Positions 1 through 6,554 of a stretch of 9,456 nucleotides of DNA are shown one piece after another. The stretch's first letter is position 1. Every line of letters starts with the position of its first letter. The stretch is from Gammaproteobacteria bacterium. GTDB lineage: Bacteria > Pseudomonadota > Gammaproteobacteria > Thiohalomonadales > Thiohalomonadaceae. The DNA is taken from contig JAPHSO010000072.1 in the NCBI GenBank assembly GCA_026193675.1, positions 1 through 9,456 of the forward strand, in the 5' to 3' direction. Below the pieces are notes generated by a model that had not been told where the DNA came from, searched no databases, and was given only the letters and a program-made list of their open reading frames with translations. Made by a program: the position numbers and the translations under genes.

Positions 1-624
1 ATCGGTACGGTCGCCGGTCCGCACCCTTATCCTGCAATGGTGCGCGATTTCCAGGCGGTTATCGGCACTGAGGCCCGCGAACAGATTCTTGAGCAGGAGG
101 GGAGGCTGCCCGATGCGCTAGTCGCATGTGTCGGTGGCGGCTCCAATGCCATTGGCCTGTTCTATCCATTCCTCACCGATGATGAGGTCGCTATTTATGG
201 CGTAGAGGCGGCGGGTGATGGTCTGGAAAGTGGTCGTCATGCCGCACCGTTATGCGCCGGACAGCCGGGGGTTCTCCACGGTAACCGCACCTACTTGATG
301 GAAGACAAAGATGGTCAGATTATTGAAACCCATTCGGTCTCTGCGGGTCTCGACTATCCTGGGGTCGGTCCTGAGCACGCCTGGCTAAAGGATAGTGGTC
401 GTGCCAACTATGTGGCCGTTACAGATGATGAAGCGCTTGCCGCATTCCATGATCTGACTCGTATTGAGGGAATTATTCCCGCTCTGGAGTCGAGCCATGC
501 ACTGGCCTATGCTACAAAGCTGGCTCCAACGATGAGCAAGGACCAGGTGATTATTGTTAATCTGTCAGGACGGGGTGATAAAGATATCCACACCGTTGCT
601 GGAATTGAGGGGATCGAGGTATGA
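1..624 (+). CDS. trpB: Tryptophan synthase beta chain, C-terminal half (5' end outside window)
   Basis: This PLP enzyme condenses indole with L-serine to make L-tryptophan, working in an alpha2-beta2 complex with TrpA. The reading frame is open from base 1, whose first codons give GTVAGPHPYPAMVRDFQ, a TrpB signature, so the gene begins upstream and the first internal Met (37) is not the start. Visible motifs are the PLP phosphate-binding loop GGGSNAIG (133-156), GIIPALESSHALA carrying the Glu350 equivalent, and VNLSGRGDKD carrying the Ser that contacts the PLP ring nitrogen (Ser377 in Salmonella numbering). About 207 residues are present of the roughly 400 usual, so the N-terminal part with the PLP lysine (Lys87) is missing only because the window is cut. 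The stop TGA overlaps the trpA ATG (ATGA), indicating translational coupling. Identification is secure. Confidence 0.98.
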   Translation: MGTVAGPHPYPAMVRDFQAVIGTEAREQILEQEGRLPDALVACVGGGSNAIGLFYPFLTDDEVAIYGVEAAGDGLESGRHAAPLCAGQPGVLHGNRTYLMEDKDGQIIETHSVSAGLDYPGVGPEHAWLKDSGRANYVAVTDDEALAAFHDLTRIEGIIPALESSHALAYATKLAPTMSKDQVIIVNLSGRGDKDIHTVAGIEGIEV

Positions 625-1427
625 GTCGCATCCAGAAACGATTTGAAAACCTGAAATCTGCTGGCAAAACAGCACTGATACCTTTTATTACCGCAGGTGA
701 CCCAAATCCTGAAGTGACCGTTCCTGTGATGCATGCAATGGTTGAGGCGGGTGCCGATATTATTGAGCTGGGCGTACCTTTCTCTGATCCGATGGCCGAT
801 GGGCCAACCATTCAGAAGGCGAGTGAACGTGCGCTAGAGCATCATGTCTCGTTAAGCTCTGTGATGGAGATGGTTAAAACATTCAGAGAGACCGATAGTG
901 AAACGCCCGTGGTGCTGATGGGATACCTCAATCCGATAGAGGTTATGGGCTATGAGAACTTTGCCGAAAGGGCCTCTAGTGCAGGTGTTGATGGGATTCT
1001 GACGGTTGATCTGCCTCCTGAGGAGGCGGTAGATGTGATTCCTGTCTTCAAGAAGCACAATCTCGATCCCACCTTCCTTATCTCACCGACCACCGATAAG
1101 CAACGTATTGAGAAGATCGCTGCGCAGGCGAGTGGCTGGCTCTATTATGTCTCTGTTAAGGGGATAACCGGCTCTGCAGAGCTGGATACTGTTGAAGTTG
1201 CTAAGAGAGTTGATACCATAAGGGGCATCACTTCACTGCCTATTGGTGTTGGGTTTGGGATTAAGGATGGTGATTCTGCTGCACGTGTTGCCAAGATCGC
1301 AGATGCGGTTGTGGTCGGTAGTGCCCTGGTGAATCGGATCGCCGATAATCGGCTGTCACCTGAAAAACTGCCCCAGATTGCGGCTGATTTTGTTGCGGAG
1401 CTGCGTCAGGCCATCGATCAGGTGTAG
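621..1427 (+). CDS. trpA: Tryptophan synthase alpha chain
   Basis: TrpA cleaves indole-3-glycerol phosphate to indole and glyceraldehyde-3-phosphate and channels indole to TrpB in the cytoplasm. The 268-residue product equals the usual length. The TIM-barrel motifs appear in order: LIPFITAGDP (19-28), IELGVPFSDPMADGP with the catalytic pair Glu49 and Asp60 at exactly the Salmonella/E. coli numbers, VLMGYLNP (98-105), VDLPPEE (129-135), the active-site loop region YYVSVKGITGS (175-185), and the phosphate-binding GVGFGI (209-214) and GSAL (233-236). The start is the ATG in the ATGA overlap with trpB, preceded by GAGGGGATCGAGG. No terminator follows; accD begins 60 bases downstream on the same strand, so it may be co-transcribed. 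Confidence 0.98.
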   Translation: MSRIQKRFENLKSAGKTALIPFITAGDPNPEVTVPVMHAMVEAGADIIELGVPFSDPMADGPTIQKASERALEHHVSLSSVMEMVKTFRETDSETPVVLMGYLNPIEVMGYENFAERASSAGVDGILTVDLPPEEAVDVIPVFKKHNLDPTFLISPTTDKQRIEKIAAQASGWLYYVSVKGITGSAELDTVEVAKRVDTIRGITSLPIGVGFGIKDGDSAARVAKIADAVVVGSALVNRIADNRLSPEKLPQIAADFVAELRQAIDQV

Positions 1428-1487
1428 AATAGCCTTTATTGGAAAACACTATCGAAGCGTTAAACCTAAGAGAGAATTGAGCTAAAT

Positions 1488-2351
1488 ATGAGCTGGTTAC
1501 AGAAGTTTCTCCCCACCCAGATTCGTACTGAGGGTGGAGCTAAAAAAAATGTCCCTGAAGGGCTTTGGGCCAAGTGTCAGGGCTGTGGTTCAGTCCTCTA
1601 TAAAGCTGAGCTTGAGCGCAATCAGGACGTCTGCCCCAAGTGTAGCCACCACATGCGTATCGGTGCTCGCAAAAGACTGGAGCACTTTCTTGATGCAGAG
1701 CCCCGTATTGAGATTGGTGAGAGTCTGAACCCTGTCGATAGACTCAAGTTCAAGGACTCCAAGCGTTACAAAGATCGTATCGTTCAGGCCCAGAAAAACA
1801 CTGATGAGAAAGATGCCCTCATTGCGATGATGGGACAGGTGAAGGGACTTCCTCTGGTGGCGACAGCCTTTGAGTTCCGTTTTATGGGTGGCTCGATGGG
1901 CTCGGTCGTTGGAGAGAAATTTGTACGTGCTGCCGATTATGCGATTGAACATAATCTTCCTCTGATCTGTTTCTCAGCAAGTGGTGGTGCACGCATGCAG
2001 GAGGCACTCTTCTCACTGATGCAGATGTCTAAGACGTCGGCTGCGCTGGCACGTCTGAATGAGAAGGGGCTGCCCTTTATCTCAGTACTCACAGATCCTA
2101 CGATGGGTGGTGTCTCAGCAAGTCTGGCGATGCTCGGTGATATCAATATTGGTGAACCCAATGCCCTGATCGGTTTTGCCGGTCCCCGGGTTATTGAGCA
2201 AACTGTGAGAGAGACCCTGCCTGAAGGGTTCCAGCGCAGTGAGTTTTTAATCGAGAAGGGGGCAATCGACATGATTGTTGACCGTCGTGAAATGCGTAAT
2301 AAGGTTGCATCACTATTGAGTATGCTCACAGGGCGCCCTCCAATCAATTAA
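1488..2351 (+). CDS. accD: Acetyl-CoA carboxylase carboxyltransferase subunit beta
   Basis: AccD forms the carboxyltransferase with AccA, moving CO2 from carboxybiotin to acetyl-CoA to give malonyl-CoA, the committed step of fatty acid synthesis. The 287-residue product has the AccD-specific N-terminal four-Cys zinc ribbon (Cys30, Cys33, Cys49, Cys52: CQGC...CPKC). The crotonase-like core follows, with the oxyanion-hole glycines in SASGGARM (163-170) and PTMGGVSAS (204-212), then GFAGPRVIEQT (229-239). The start ATG has a modest purine-rich upstream stretch (AAGAGAGAATTGAG) and begins with the typical MSWLQKFLP. The gene lies 60 bases after trpA and 10 bases before folC. The accD-folC pairing is widely conserved in gammaproteobacteria. 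Confidence 0.98.
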   Translation: MSWLQKFLPTQIRTEGGAKKNVPEGLWAKCQGCGSVLYKAELERNQDVCPKCSHHMRIGARKRLEHFLDAEPRIEIGESLNPVDRLKFKDSKRYKDRIVQAQKNTDEKDALIAMMGQVKGLPLVATAFEFRFMGGSMGSVVGEKFVRAADYAIEHNLPLICFSASGGARMQEALFSLMQMSKTSAALARLNEKGLPFISVLTDPTMGGVSASLAMLGDINIGEPNALIGFAGPRVIEQTVRETLPEGFQRSEFLIEKGAIDMIVDRREMRNKVASLLSMLTGRPPIN

Positions 2352-2361
2352 ACAGGTTTAA

Positions 2362-3648
2362 ATGCGTTTCTCTACGCTTGAACAGTGGTTGCACTGGCAG
2401 GAGGGACTCCACCCCAAGTCGATCGATCTTGGGTTGGAGCGTCCCGGCGAGCTTCTTAAGCGGTTAAAGCTCAACACCCCAAAGCACCTGACGATCACTG
2501 TTGCCGGAACCAACGGCAAAGGTTCAACTGTAGCTCTTCTAGAGTCTATTCTGATTGCAGCCGGCTATGGTGTCGGCTCATACACCTCCCCGCATCTGCT
2601 TAAATACAATGAACGGATTAAGATCAATGGCCTGCCGGTAGCCGATGATCTTATTTGCGATGCCTTTGATGAGTTGGATCAGGCGCGAAAAGAGCTCTCC
2701 TTAACCTATTTTGAGTTTGGTACCCTCGCCGCATTCTCCATTTTCCAGAAGCAGGAGGTGGATGTTGCTCTGTTAGAGGTTGGTCTGGGAGGACGGCTTG
2801 ATGCGGTGAATCTGCTTGATGCTGATCTCGCGATCATTACCGCAATCGATATTGATCACTCCGCTTGGCTCGGTACAAATCGTGAAGCGATCGCCATAGA
2901 GAAGGCGGGCATCATGCGTAAGGCAATACCGGTTATCTGTAGTGATCCCATGCCGCCTCAATCTTTAATCGACTATGCAGAGGAGATTGGGGCAGAGCTG
3001 GAACTGCTTGGTGTGGACTTTAGTTATGAGATCGCCCCTGATGGGAGCTGGACACTAAAGCATGGTGAACAGGTTATCGAGAAACTGTTCAGGCCCAATC
3101 TAGCAGGCCTAATGCAGTACCAGAACAGTTGCGGGGCCATTGCGGGCCTTCAAGCTCTTGGTAACAGGGTTAATATCAGTGTTACGGATATCCAGAGTGG
3201 GCTTCAGCAGGCCTCACTACCAGGGCGTTTTCAGAAATTATCTGATGACCCGGTCGTTATTGTCGACGTGGCTCATAATCCCCAATCGGCAACTATACTG
3301 GCAGAAAATCTGAACAACCTACCCTGTAGTGGCAAAAGATATGCGGTGGTGGCGATGCTAACGGATAAGGATCAACCTGAAACTCTGAAGCCGTTGGCGG
3401 GTCTGTTTGAGCGATGGATGGTTGCCGGTCTAAATGTTGAGAGAGGCGATAATGGGGATAGTCTCGCATCGGCTATTGATGCTGAGCTATCTGAAGCGCT
3501 GGAGCGCTTCAATTCTGTTGAGAGCGCTTATCGAAGGGCATGTGAGTTGGCGACAATAGGTGATCAGATTATCGTTTTTGGATCGTTCTTTACCGTTTCA
3601 GACATTTTGGGGTTAGAATCACTTCAGTTGGAGAGGAAAGCTAATTGA
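2362..3648 (+). CDS. folC: Bifunctional dihydrofolate synthase / folylpolyglutamate synthase
   Basis: FolC adds glutamate to dihydropteroate and then further glutamates to folates, using ATP, in the cytoplasm. It is a Mur-ligase-family enzyme of 428 residues, close to the E. coli length (422). Motifs seen: the P-loop AGTNGKGST (48-56), SYTSPHLLKYNERI (73-86), the FEFGTLAAF segment (118-126), EVGLGGRLDAVN (139-150), the IDIDHSAWLG metal/ATP site region (162-171), the probable carbamylated lysine in IEKAGIMR (Lys181), and the C-terminal-domain motif VDVAHNPQSA (301-310). The start is ATG with a weak ACAGGT upstream, 10 bases from the accD stop. The TGA stop overlaps the TTG start of dedD. Confidence 0.97.
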   Translation: MRFSTLEQWLHWQEGLHPKSIDLGLERPGELLKRLKLNTPKHLTITVAGTNGKGSTVALLESILIAAGYGVGSYTSPHLLKYNERIKINGLPVADDLICDAFDELDQARKELSLTYFEFGTLAAFSIFQKQEVDVALLEVGLGGRLDAVNLLDADLAIITAIDIDHSAWLGTNREAIAIEKAGIMRKAIPVICSDPMPPQSLIDYAEEIGAELELLGVDFSYEIAPDGSWTLKHGEQVIEKLFRPNLAGLMQYQNSCGAIAGLQALGNRVNISVTDIQSGLQQASLPGRFQKLSDDPVVIVDVAHNPQSATILAENLNNLPCSGKRYAVVAMLTDKDQPETLKPLAGLFERWMVAGLNVERGDNGDSLASAIDAELSEALERFNSVESAYRRACELATIGDQIIVFGSFFTVSDILGLESLQLERKAN

Positions 3649-4217
3649 ATCAACAGTTAAAACAGCGAGTAATTGGTGCAATTGTACTGATTTCGGCAGC
3701 AGTCATTTTTATCCCGGCCCTTCTGGATGGAAGTCATAAGAATGTTTCGCCACTACAAGAGCGCCAGACTCCGCAAAAACCAAATTTCTACTTTGAAGAT
3801 ATCAAACTGCCAAAATCTGTCGATGCGGTGAAAACACCGTCACGCATTATTGAAGATAAGCGAGATGTTTCAAAGCTAAAACCGCTCGTTAAGCCAAGTG
3901 TAGAGAGTAAGGCTAATGATGAGACTCCAAAGAGCATTATTAGACCTGATAAAGTGTCAGTTAATCCCAATTCACCATCTGCCTGGGTGGTTCAGATTGC
4001 CAGTCTGACAAACTCCGAGCGGGCGTTGGAGCTAAGAGACAAGCTGAAAAAGCTTGGTTTCAGTGCTTTTGTGGAGGAGATCCCCAAAGATGGTAAAAAG
4101 TTCTATCGGGTCAGAGTTGGCCCAGAGCTTAAGCAGGCTGAAGCCGAGGCGCTTCAGCAGCGGATTAAGAAGAAAATGAAGTTGGAAGGAAATGTCCTGC
4201 GTTACCATCCACTATAG
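3645..4217 (+). CDS. dedD: DedD-type SPOR-domain cell division protein (TTG start)
   Basis: This is an inner-membrane protein with a short cytoplasmic N-terminus, one membrane segment (about residues 9-27, VIGAIVLISAAVIFIPALL), a low-complexity charged and proline-rich periplasmic linker (30-110), and a C-terminal SPOR domain (about 112-190, starting SAWVVQIASL and ending GNVLRYHPL). SPOR domains bind denuded peptidoglycan at the division septum, and DedD is the family member found next to folC. The start is TTG, sharing TTGA with the folC stop, with a good Shine-Dalgarno GAGAGGAAAG ending 4-5 bases upstream; no better ATG precedes the membrane segment. The length of 190 is slightly under E. 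coli DedD. The DedD name rests on position plus topology; strictly, the domain evidence supports a SPOR protein. Confidence 0.9.
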   Translation: MNQQLKQRVIGAIVLISAAVIFIPALLDGSHKNVSPLQERQTPQKPNFYFEDIKLPKSVDAVKTPSRIIEDKRDVSKLKPLVKPSVESKANDETPKSIIRPDKVSVNPNSPSAWVVQIASLTNSERALELRDKLKKLGFSAFVEEIPKDGKKFYRVRVGPELKQAEAEALQQRIKKKMKLEGNVLRYHPL

Positions 4218-4234
4218 ATTTTTTTGAATTTAAT

Positions 4235-4264
4235 TCGACCAGACTCGAACGATTTCGGTAAAAT
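4235..4264 (+). promoter_or_regulatory. Candidate promoter for cvpA-purF
   Basis: In the 73-base gap after dedD, a TCGACC (-35-like, 4 of 6) is followed after 18 bases by TAAAAT (-10-like, 5 of 6), which places a transcript start near 4271, about 20 bases before cvpA. The spacer contains a short inverted repeat CGAA-CGAT-TTCG (about 4246-4257) that could be an operator. It is not a clean PurR box. This is inference from sequence only. Confidence 0.4.
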
Positions 4265-4290
4265 AGAGCAGAGCAATTGATACGAATCCT

Positions 4291-4803
4291 ATGGAAGCTA
4301 TAGAAATATCCTTTAACTGGCTCGACTATGCCATTTTGGCCATAATCGCCATCTCTGTCCTTATCAGTATTATTCGCGGTTTTACTAAAGAGGCGCTCTC
4401 TCTTGCCGGCTGGATTGTTGCTGCCTGGGTTGCGCTGACATTCTCTGAAAAGGCTGAGCCACTGCTTAGGGACTATATTGAAATTCCATCAATTCGGCTG
4501 TTGGTTGCATTCGTTGCTCTGTTCATCGTCACTCTATTTCTTGCGGCATTTGTGAACTATCTGATATCTCAAGTTGTTAAAAAAACCGGCCTTAGTGGTA
4601 CGGATCGGATGATAGGTATCTTTTTTGGTATTGCCCGCGGGATCGTGATTGTAGCTGTATTGGTGATGGTTGGCGGTATGACCCCATTGCCACAGGATCC
4701 ATGGTGGGGAGATTCCCAACTTATCCACTATTTTGAGACTATTGCTCAATATATTAGTCAGTATTTACCCGACGATTTTGTGGCCAAACTTCGCTACAGT
4801 TAA
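4291..4803 (+). CDS. cvpA: CvpA family inner-membrane protein (colicin V production protein)
   Basis: CvpA is a small polytopic inner-membrane protein. In E. coli it is needed for colicin V production and lies upstream of purF; its biochemical role is not firmly settled. The 170-residue product starts with the family signature NWLDYAIL (9-16) and IIRGFTKEALSLAGWI (27-42), with IRG and KEALSL highly typical. Four hydrophobic segments are visible at about 11-27, 36-52, 68-90 and 108-130, followed by a polar tail. A GLSGTDRMIGIFFGIARG stretch (100-117) precedes the last helix and is also family-typical. No strong Shine-Dalgarno precedes the ATG, but the N-terminal match makes this start likely. 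purF follows after 37 bases. Confidence 0.95.
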   Translation: MEAIEISFNWLDYAILAIIAISVLISIIRGFTKEALSLAGWIVAAWVALTFSEKAEPLLRDYIEIPSIRLLVAFVALFIVTLFLAAFVNYLISQVVKKTGLSGTDRMIGIFFGIARGIVIVAVLVMVGGMTPLPQDPWWGDSQLIHYFETIAQYISQYLPDDFVAKLRYS

Positions 4804-4840
4804 TCCTCTCTAAACTCAACTCTCTTCAGGAGCATAATTT

Positions 4841-6355
4841 ATGTGCGGCATTATCGGTATGGTTGGCAAAAGCTGTGTCAATCAGGCGATCTATGATGGT
4901 TTGACCGTTCTCCAACATCGTGGCCAGGATGCTGCAGGAATCATGACCTGTGATGAGGAGCGTTTTTATCTGCGCAAGGATAATGGGTTGGTTAAGGATG
5001 TCTTCCGAACTCGCCATATGTTGAGCCTGTTGGGTAATATGGGGATCGGCCATGTGCGTTATCCTACTGCAGGCTCATCTTCATCTGCTGATGCTCAGCC
5101 GTTTTATGTCAACTCTCCCTACGGTATTGCTCTGGCTCACAATGGCAATTTGACCAATGCAGTTGAGCTTAAAGATGAGCTGTTTCGCAGTGATCGACGC
5201 CATATCAATACCACTTCAGATTCTGAAATACTGCTCAATATTTTTGCCCATGAGCTGCATGAGAATGGGGCGCTTGAACTTGAAAACGATAATATTTTTG
5301 ATGCCGTAGCCCGGGTGCATAAACGTTGTAGTGGTGGTTATGCAGTCGTCTCGTTGATTATTGGACGGGGTATTGTCGCCTTTCGTGATGCATTTGGTAT
5401 TCGTCCATTGATGATCGGCGTTCGCAAAACTGATAAGGGAGATGAGTATATGGTCGCCTCTGAGAGTGTGGCGATTGATGTACTTGGCTTTGAGCGTCTG
5501 CGTGATGTAGAACCCGGTGAGGCTATTTTTATCAACAGTGACGGTGAGCTATTCTCGCGACAGTGTGCAGAAAATCCCACCTATGCGCCATGTATCTTTG
5601 AATTTGTCTATTTTGCCCGTCCCGATTCGATTATTGATGGACTCTCGGTCTATAAATCTCGTATGAGAATGGGCGAGAAGCTGGCCGACAAGATCATGCG
5701 GGTGCTTCCCGAGCACGATATTGATGTGGTTATCCCTATTCCGGATACCAGTCGAACTTCAGCTATGCAGTTGGCCTATAAGCTGGGTGTGCCGTATCGA
5801 GAGGGTTTTATCAAGAACCGTTACATCGGACGCACCTTTATCATGCCGGGGCAGCAGCAGCGCAAGAAGTCGGTGCACCAGAAGCTCAATGCGATTGATC
5901 TTGAGTTCCGGAACAAGACGGTTCTGCTTGTTGATGACTCGATTGTCAGGGGGACCACATCCCAGCAGATAATTCAGATGGCTAGAGATGCCGGTGCCAA
6001 ACAGGTCTATTTTGCTTCAGCAGCGCCACCGGTTCGTTTTCCCAACGTCTACGGTATCGATATGCCATCGTCCAAGGAGCTGATCGCCTTTGGTCGGGAT
6101 GAGGATGAGATTAATCGTGAAATTGGTTCTGACAGGCTCTTCTACCAGGATCTGGAAGATCTGATCCAGTCGGTGCTTCACAAGAATGTACCCGATGTAG
6201 AGCAATTTGAGTCCTCGGTATTTAATGGTGAATATGTCACTGGTGATGTAACTGTCGATTATTTGAAGCATATCGAAGGGGTACGTAACGATAGTGCCAA
6301 GTCGAATAAGGAGCAGCCCAAGAGCGTGATCGATATGCATAATGAGAGTGCATAA
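4841..6355 (+). CDS. purF: Amidophosphoribosyltransferase (glutamine PRPP amidotransferase)
   Basis: PurF catalyses the first committed step of purine synthesis, making 5-phosphoribosylamine from PRPP and glutamine. The 504-residue product is almost exactly the E. coli length (505). It begins MCGIIG, so Cys2 is the Ntn-type glutaminase nucleophile after Met removal. There is no propeptide or iron-sulfur cysteine set of the Bacillus type. Glutaminase residues are visible in HVRYPTAG (71-78, Arg73), NGNLTN (101-106) and the SGGYAVV region (164-170). The phosphoribosyltransferase PRPP loop is VLLVDDSIVRGTTS (361-374), with PDTSRTSA (301-308) upstream. A strong AGGAG (4828-4832) sits 8 bases before the ATG. 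It is probably co-transcribed with cvpA; no classical U-tract terminator directly follows. Confidence 0.98.
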   Translation: MCGIIGMVGKSCVNQAIYDGLTVLQHRGQDAAGIMTCDEERFYLRKDNGLVKDVFRTRHMLSLLGNMGIGHVRYPTAGSSSSADAQPFYVNSPYGIALAHNGNLTNAVELKDELFRSDRRHINTTSDSEILLNIFAHELHENGALELENDNIFDAVARVHKRCSGGYAVVSLIIGRGIVAFRDAFGIRPLMIGVRKTDKGDEYMVASESVAIDVLGFERLRDVEPGEAIFINSDGELFSRQCAENPTYAPCIFEFVYFARPDSIIDGLSVYKSRMRMGEKLADKIMRVLPEHDIDVVIPIPDTSRTSAMQLAYKLGVPYREGFIKNRYIGRTFIMPGQQQRKKSVHQKLNAIDLEFRNKTVLLVDDSIVRGTTSQQIIQMARDAGAKQVYFASAAPPVRFPNVYGIDMPSSKELIAFGRDEDEINREIGSDRLFYQDLEDLIQSVLHKNVPDVEQFESSVFNGEYVTGDVTVDYLKHIEGVRNDSAKSNKEQPKSVIDMHNESA

Positions 6356-6362
6356 TCTATTG

Positions 6363-6407
6363 AGATAGGGGTTTGACAACAGCATGCCGCTGCAATAACC
6401 TCTATCT
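6363..6407 (+). other. Imperfect hairpin after purF overlapping the metZ promoter
   Basis: Bases 6363-6373 can pair with 6397-6407 (AGATAGGGGTT against AACCTCTATCT, 11 pairs with one G-U). A second small stem lies inside it (CAGC 6380-6383 with GCTG 6389-6392). It lies 8 bases after the purF stop, so it could stabilise or end the purF transcript, but no U tract follows. Its 3' arm is the same sequence that could form an outer stem around the riboswitch (6400-6407 with 6463-6470), so the two folds exclude each other in a purF read-through transcript. Confidence 0.35.
6373..6401 (+). promoter_or_regulatory. metZ: Sigma-70-type promoter for metZ
   Basis: A perfect -35 TTGACA (6373-6378) is followed after an optimal 17-base spacer by TAACCT (6396-6401), a -10 that keeps the key T, A and final T. 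The predicted start is near 6408, immediately before the first conserved base of the SAM-II aptamer (6409), which supports the assignment. The promoter is inferred, not measured. Confidence 0.6.
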
Positions 6408-6408
6408 A

Positions 6409-6462
6409 TCGCGCCGATTTGATTCAGCTTGCTGGCGCATTATAAATATGGCTAAAGCGAGG
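6409..6462 (+). ncRNA. SAM-II (SAM-alpha) riboswitch aptamer in the metZ leader
   Basis: This compact RNA element binds S-adenosylmethionine and represses methionine-synthesis genes. The sequence carries the SAM-II core in order: TCGCGCCGATTT (6409-6420), a 14-base variable loop, GGCGC (6434-6438), then TATAAAT (6442-6448) and GGCTAAAGC (6450-6458). Stem P1 is GCGCC (6411-6415) with GGCGC (6434-6438). The H-type pseudoknot is GCTTGC in the loop (6427-6432) with GC (6451-6452) and AAGC (6455-6458), leaving U and A between them in the ligand-binding stretch. Compared from memory with the crystallised environmental metX SAM-II RNA, the invariant GAUUU, UAAAU and GCUAAA blocks and their spacing agree, apart from one extra base in the loop. 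It lies directly upstream of metZ, the expected kind of target. The class is best known from alphaproteobacteria. An 8-base outer stem (6400-6407 with 6463-6470) is also possible in longer transcripts. Confidence 0.92.
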
Positions 6463-6472
6463 AGATAGAGAG

Positions 6473-6515
6473 ACCTGCTTTGACCTGATTTTAATAAAAG
6501 GTGAGCAGGTTTTTT
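6473..6515 (+). terminator. Intrinsic terminator between the SAM-II aptamer and metZ
   Basis: ACCTGCT (6473-6479) pairs perfectly with AGCAGGT (6504-6510), followed by a run of six T (6510-6515). An inner stem ACCT (6483-6486) with AGGT (6499-6502) extends it. It lies 10 bases after the aptamer and 39 before the metZ ATG, so it is well placed as a SAM-controlled attenuator. Its 5' side (6477-6485) can alternatively pair with GGCTAAAGC (6450-6458) of the aptamer, giving 8 pairs of 9 with one G-U and one mismatch, which would serve as an antiterminator. It could also stop purF read-through. Confidence 0.8.
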
Positions 6516-6554
6516 CGTTTTAAGAGCCTAAAATTAGGGCCTCAGGAGAGAGAG

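Noticed and set aside
1425..1430. TAGAAT at the trpA stop as a -10 for accD
   Set aside because: No acceptable -35 at 16-18 bases upstream, so a separate accD promoter is not supported.
1937..2347. Long open frame antisense to accD (136 codons)
   Set aside because: It lies entirely within accD, shows no recognisable motif, and accD is unambiguous on the other strand.
4219..4225. T-rich run after dedD as an intrinsic terminator
   Set aside because: No GC-rich hairpin precedes the T run.
6501..6554. Upstream GTG start that would extend MetZ by 18 residues
   Set aside because: The GTG lies within the terminator hairpin, has no Shine-Dalgarno and adds residues unlike MetZ N-termini; ATG 6555 has a strong AGGAGAGAG.
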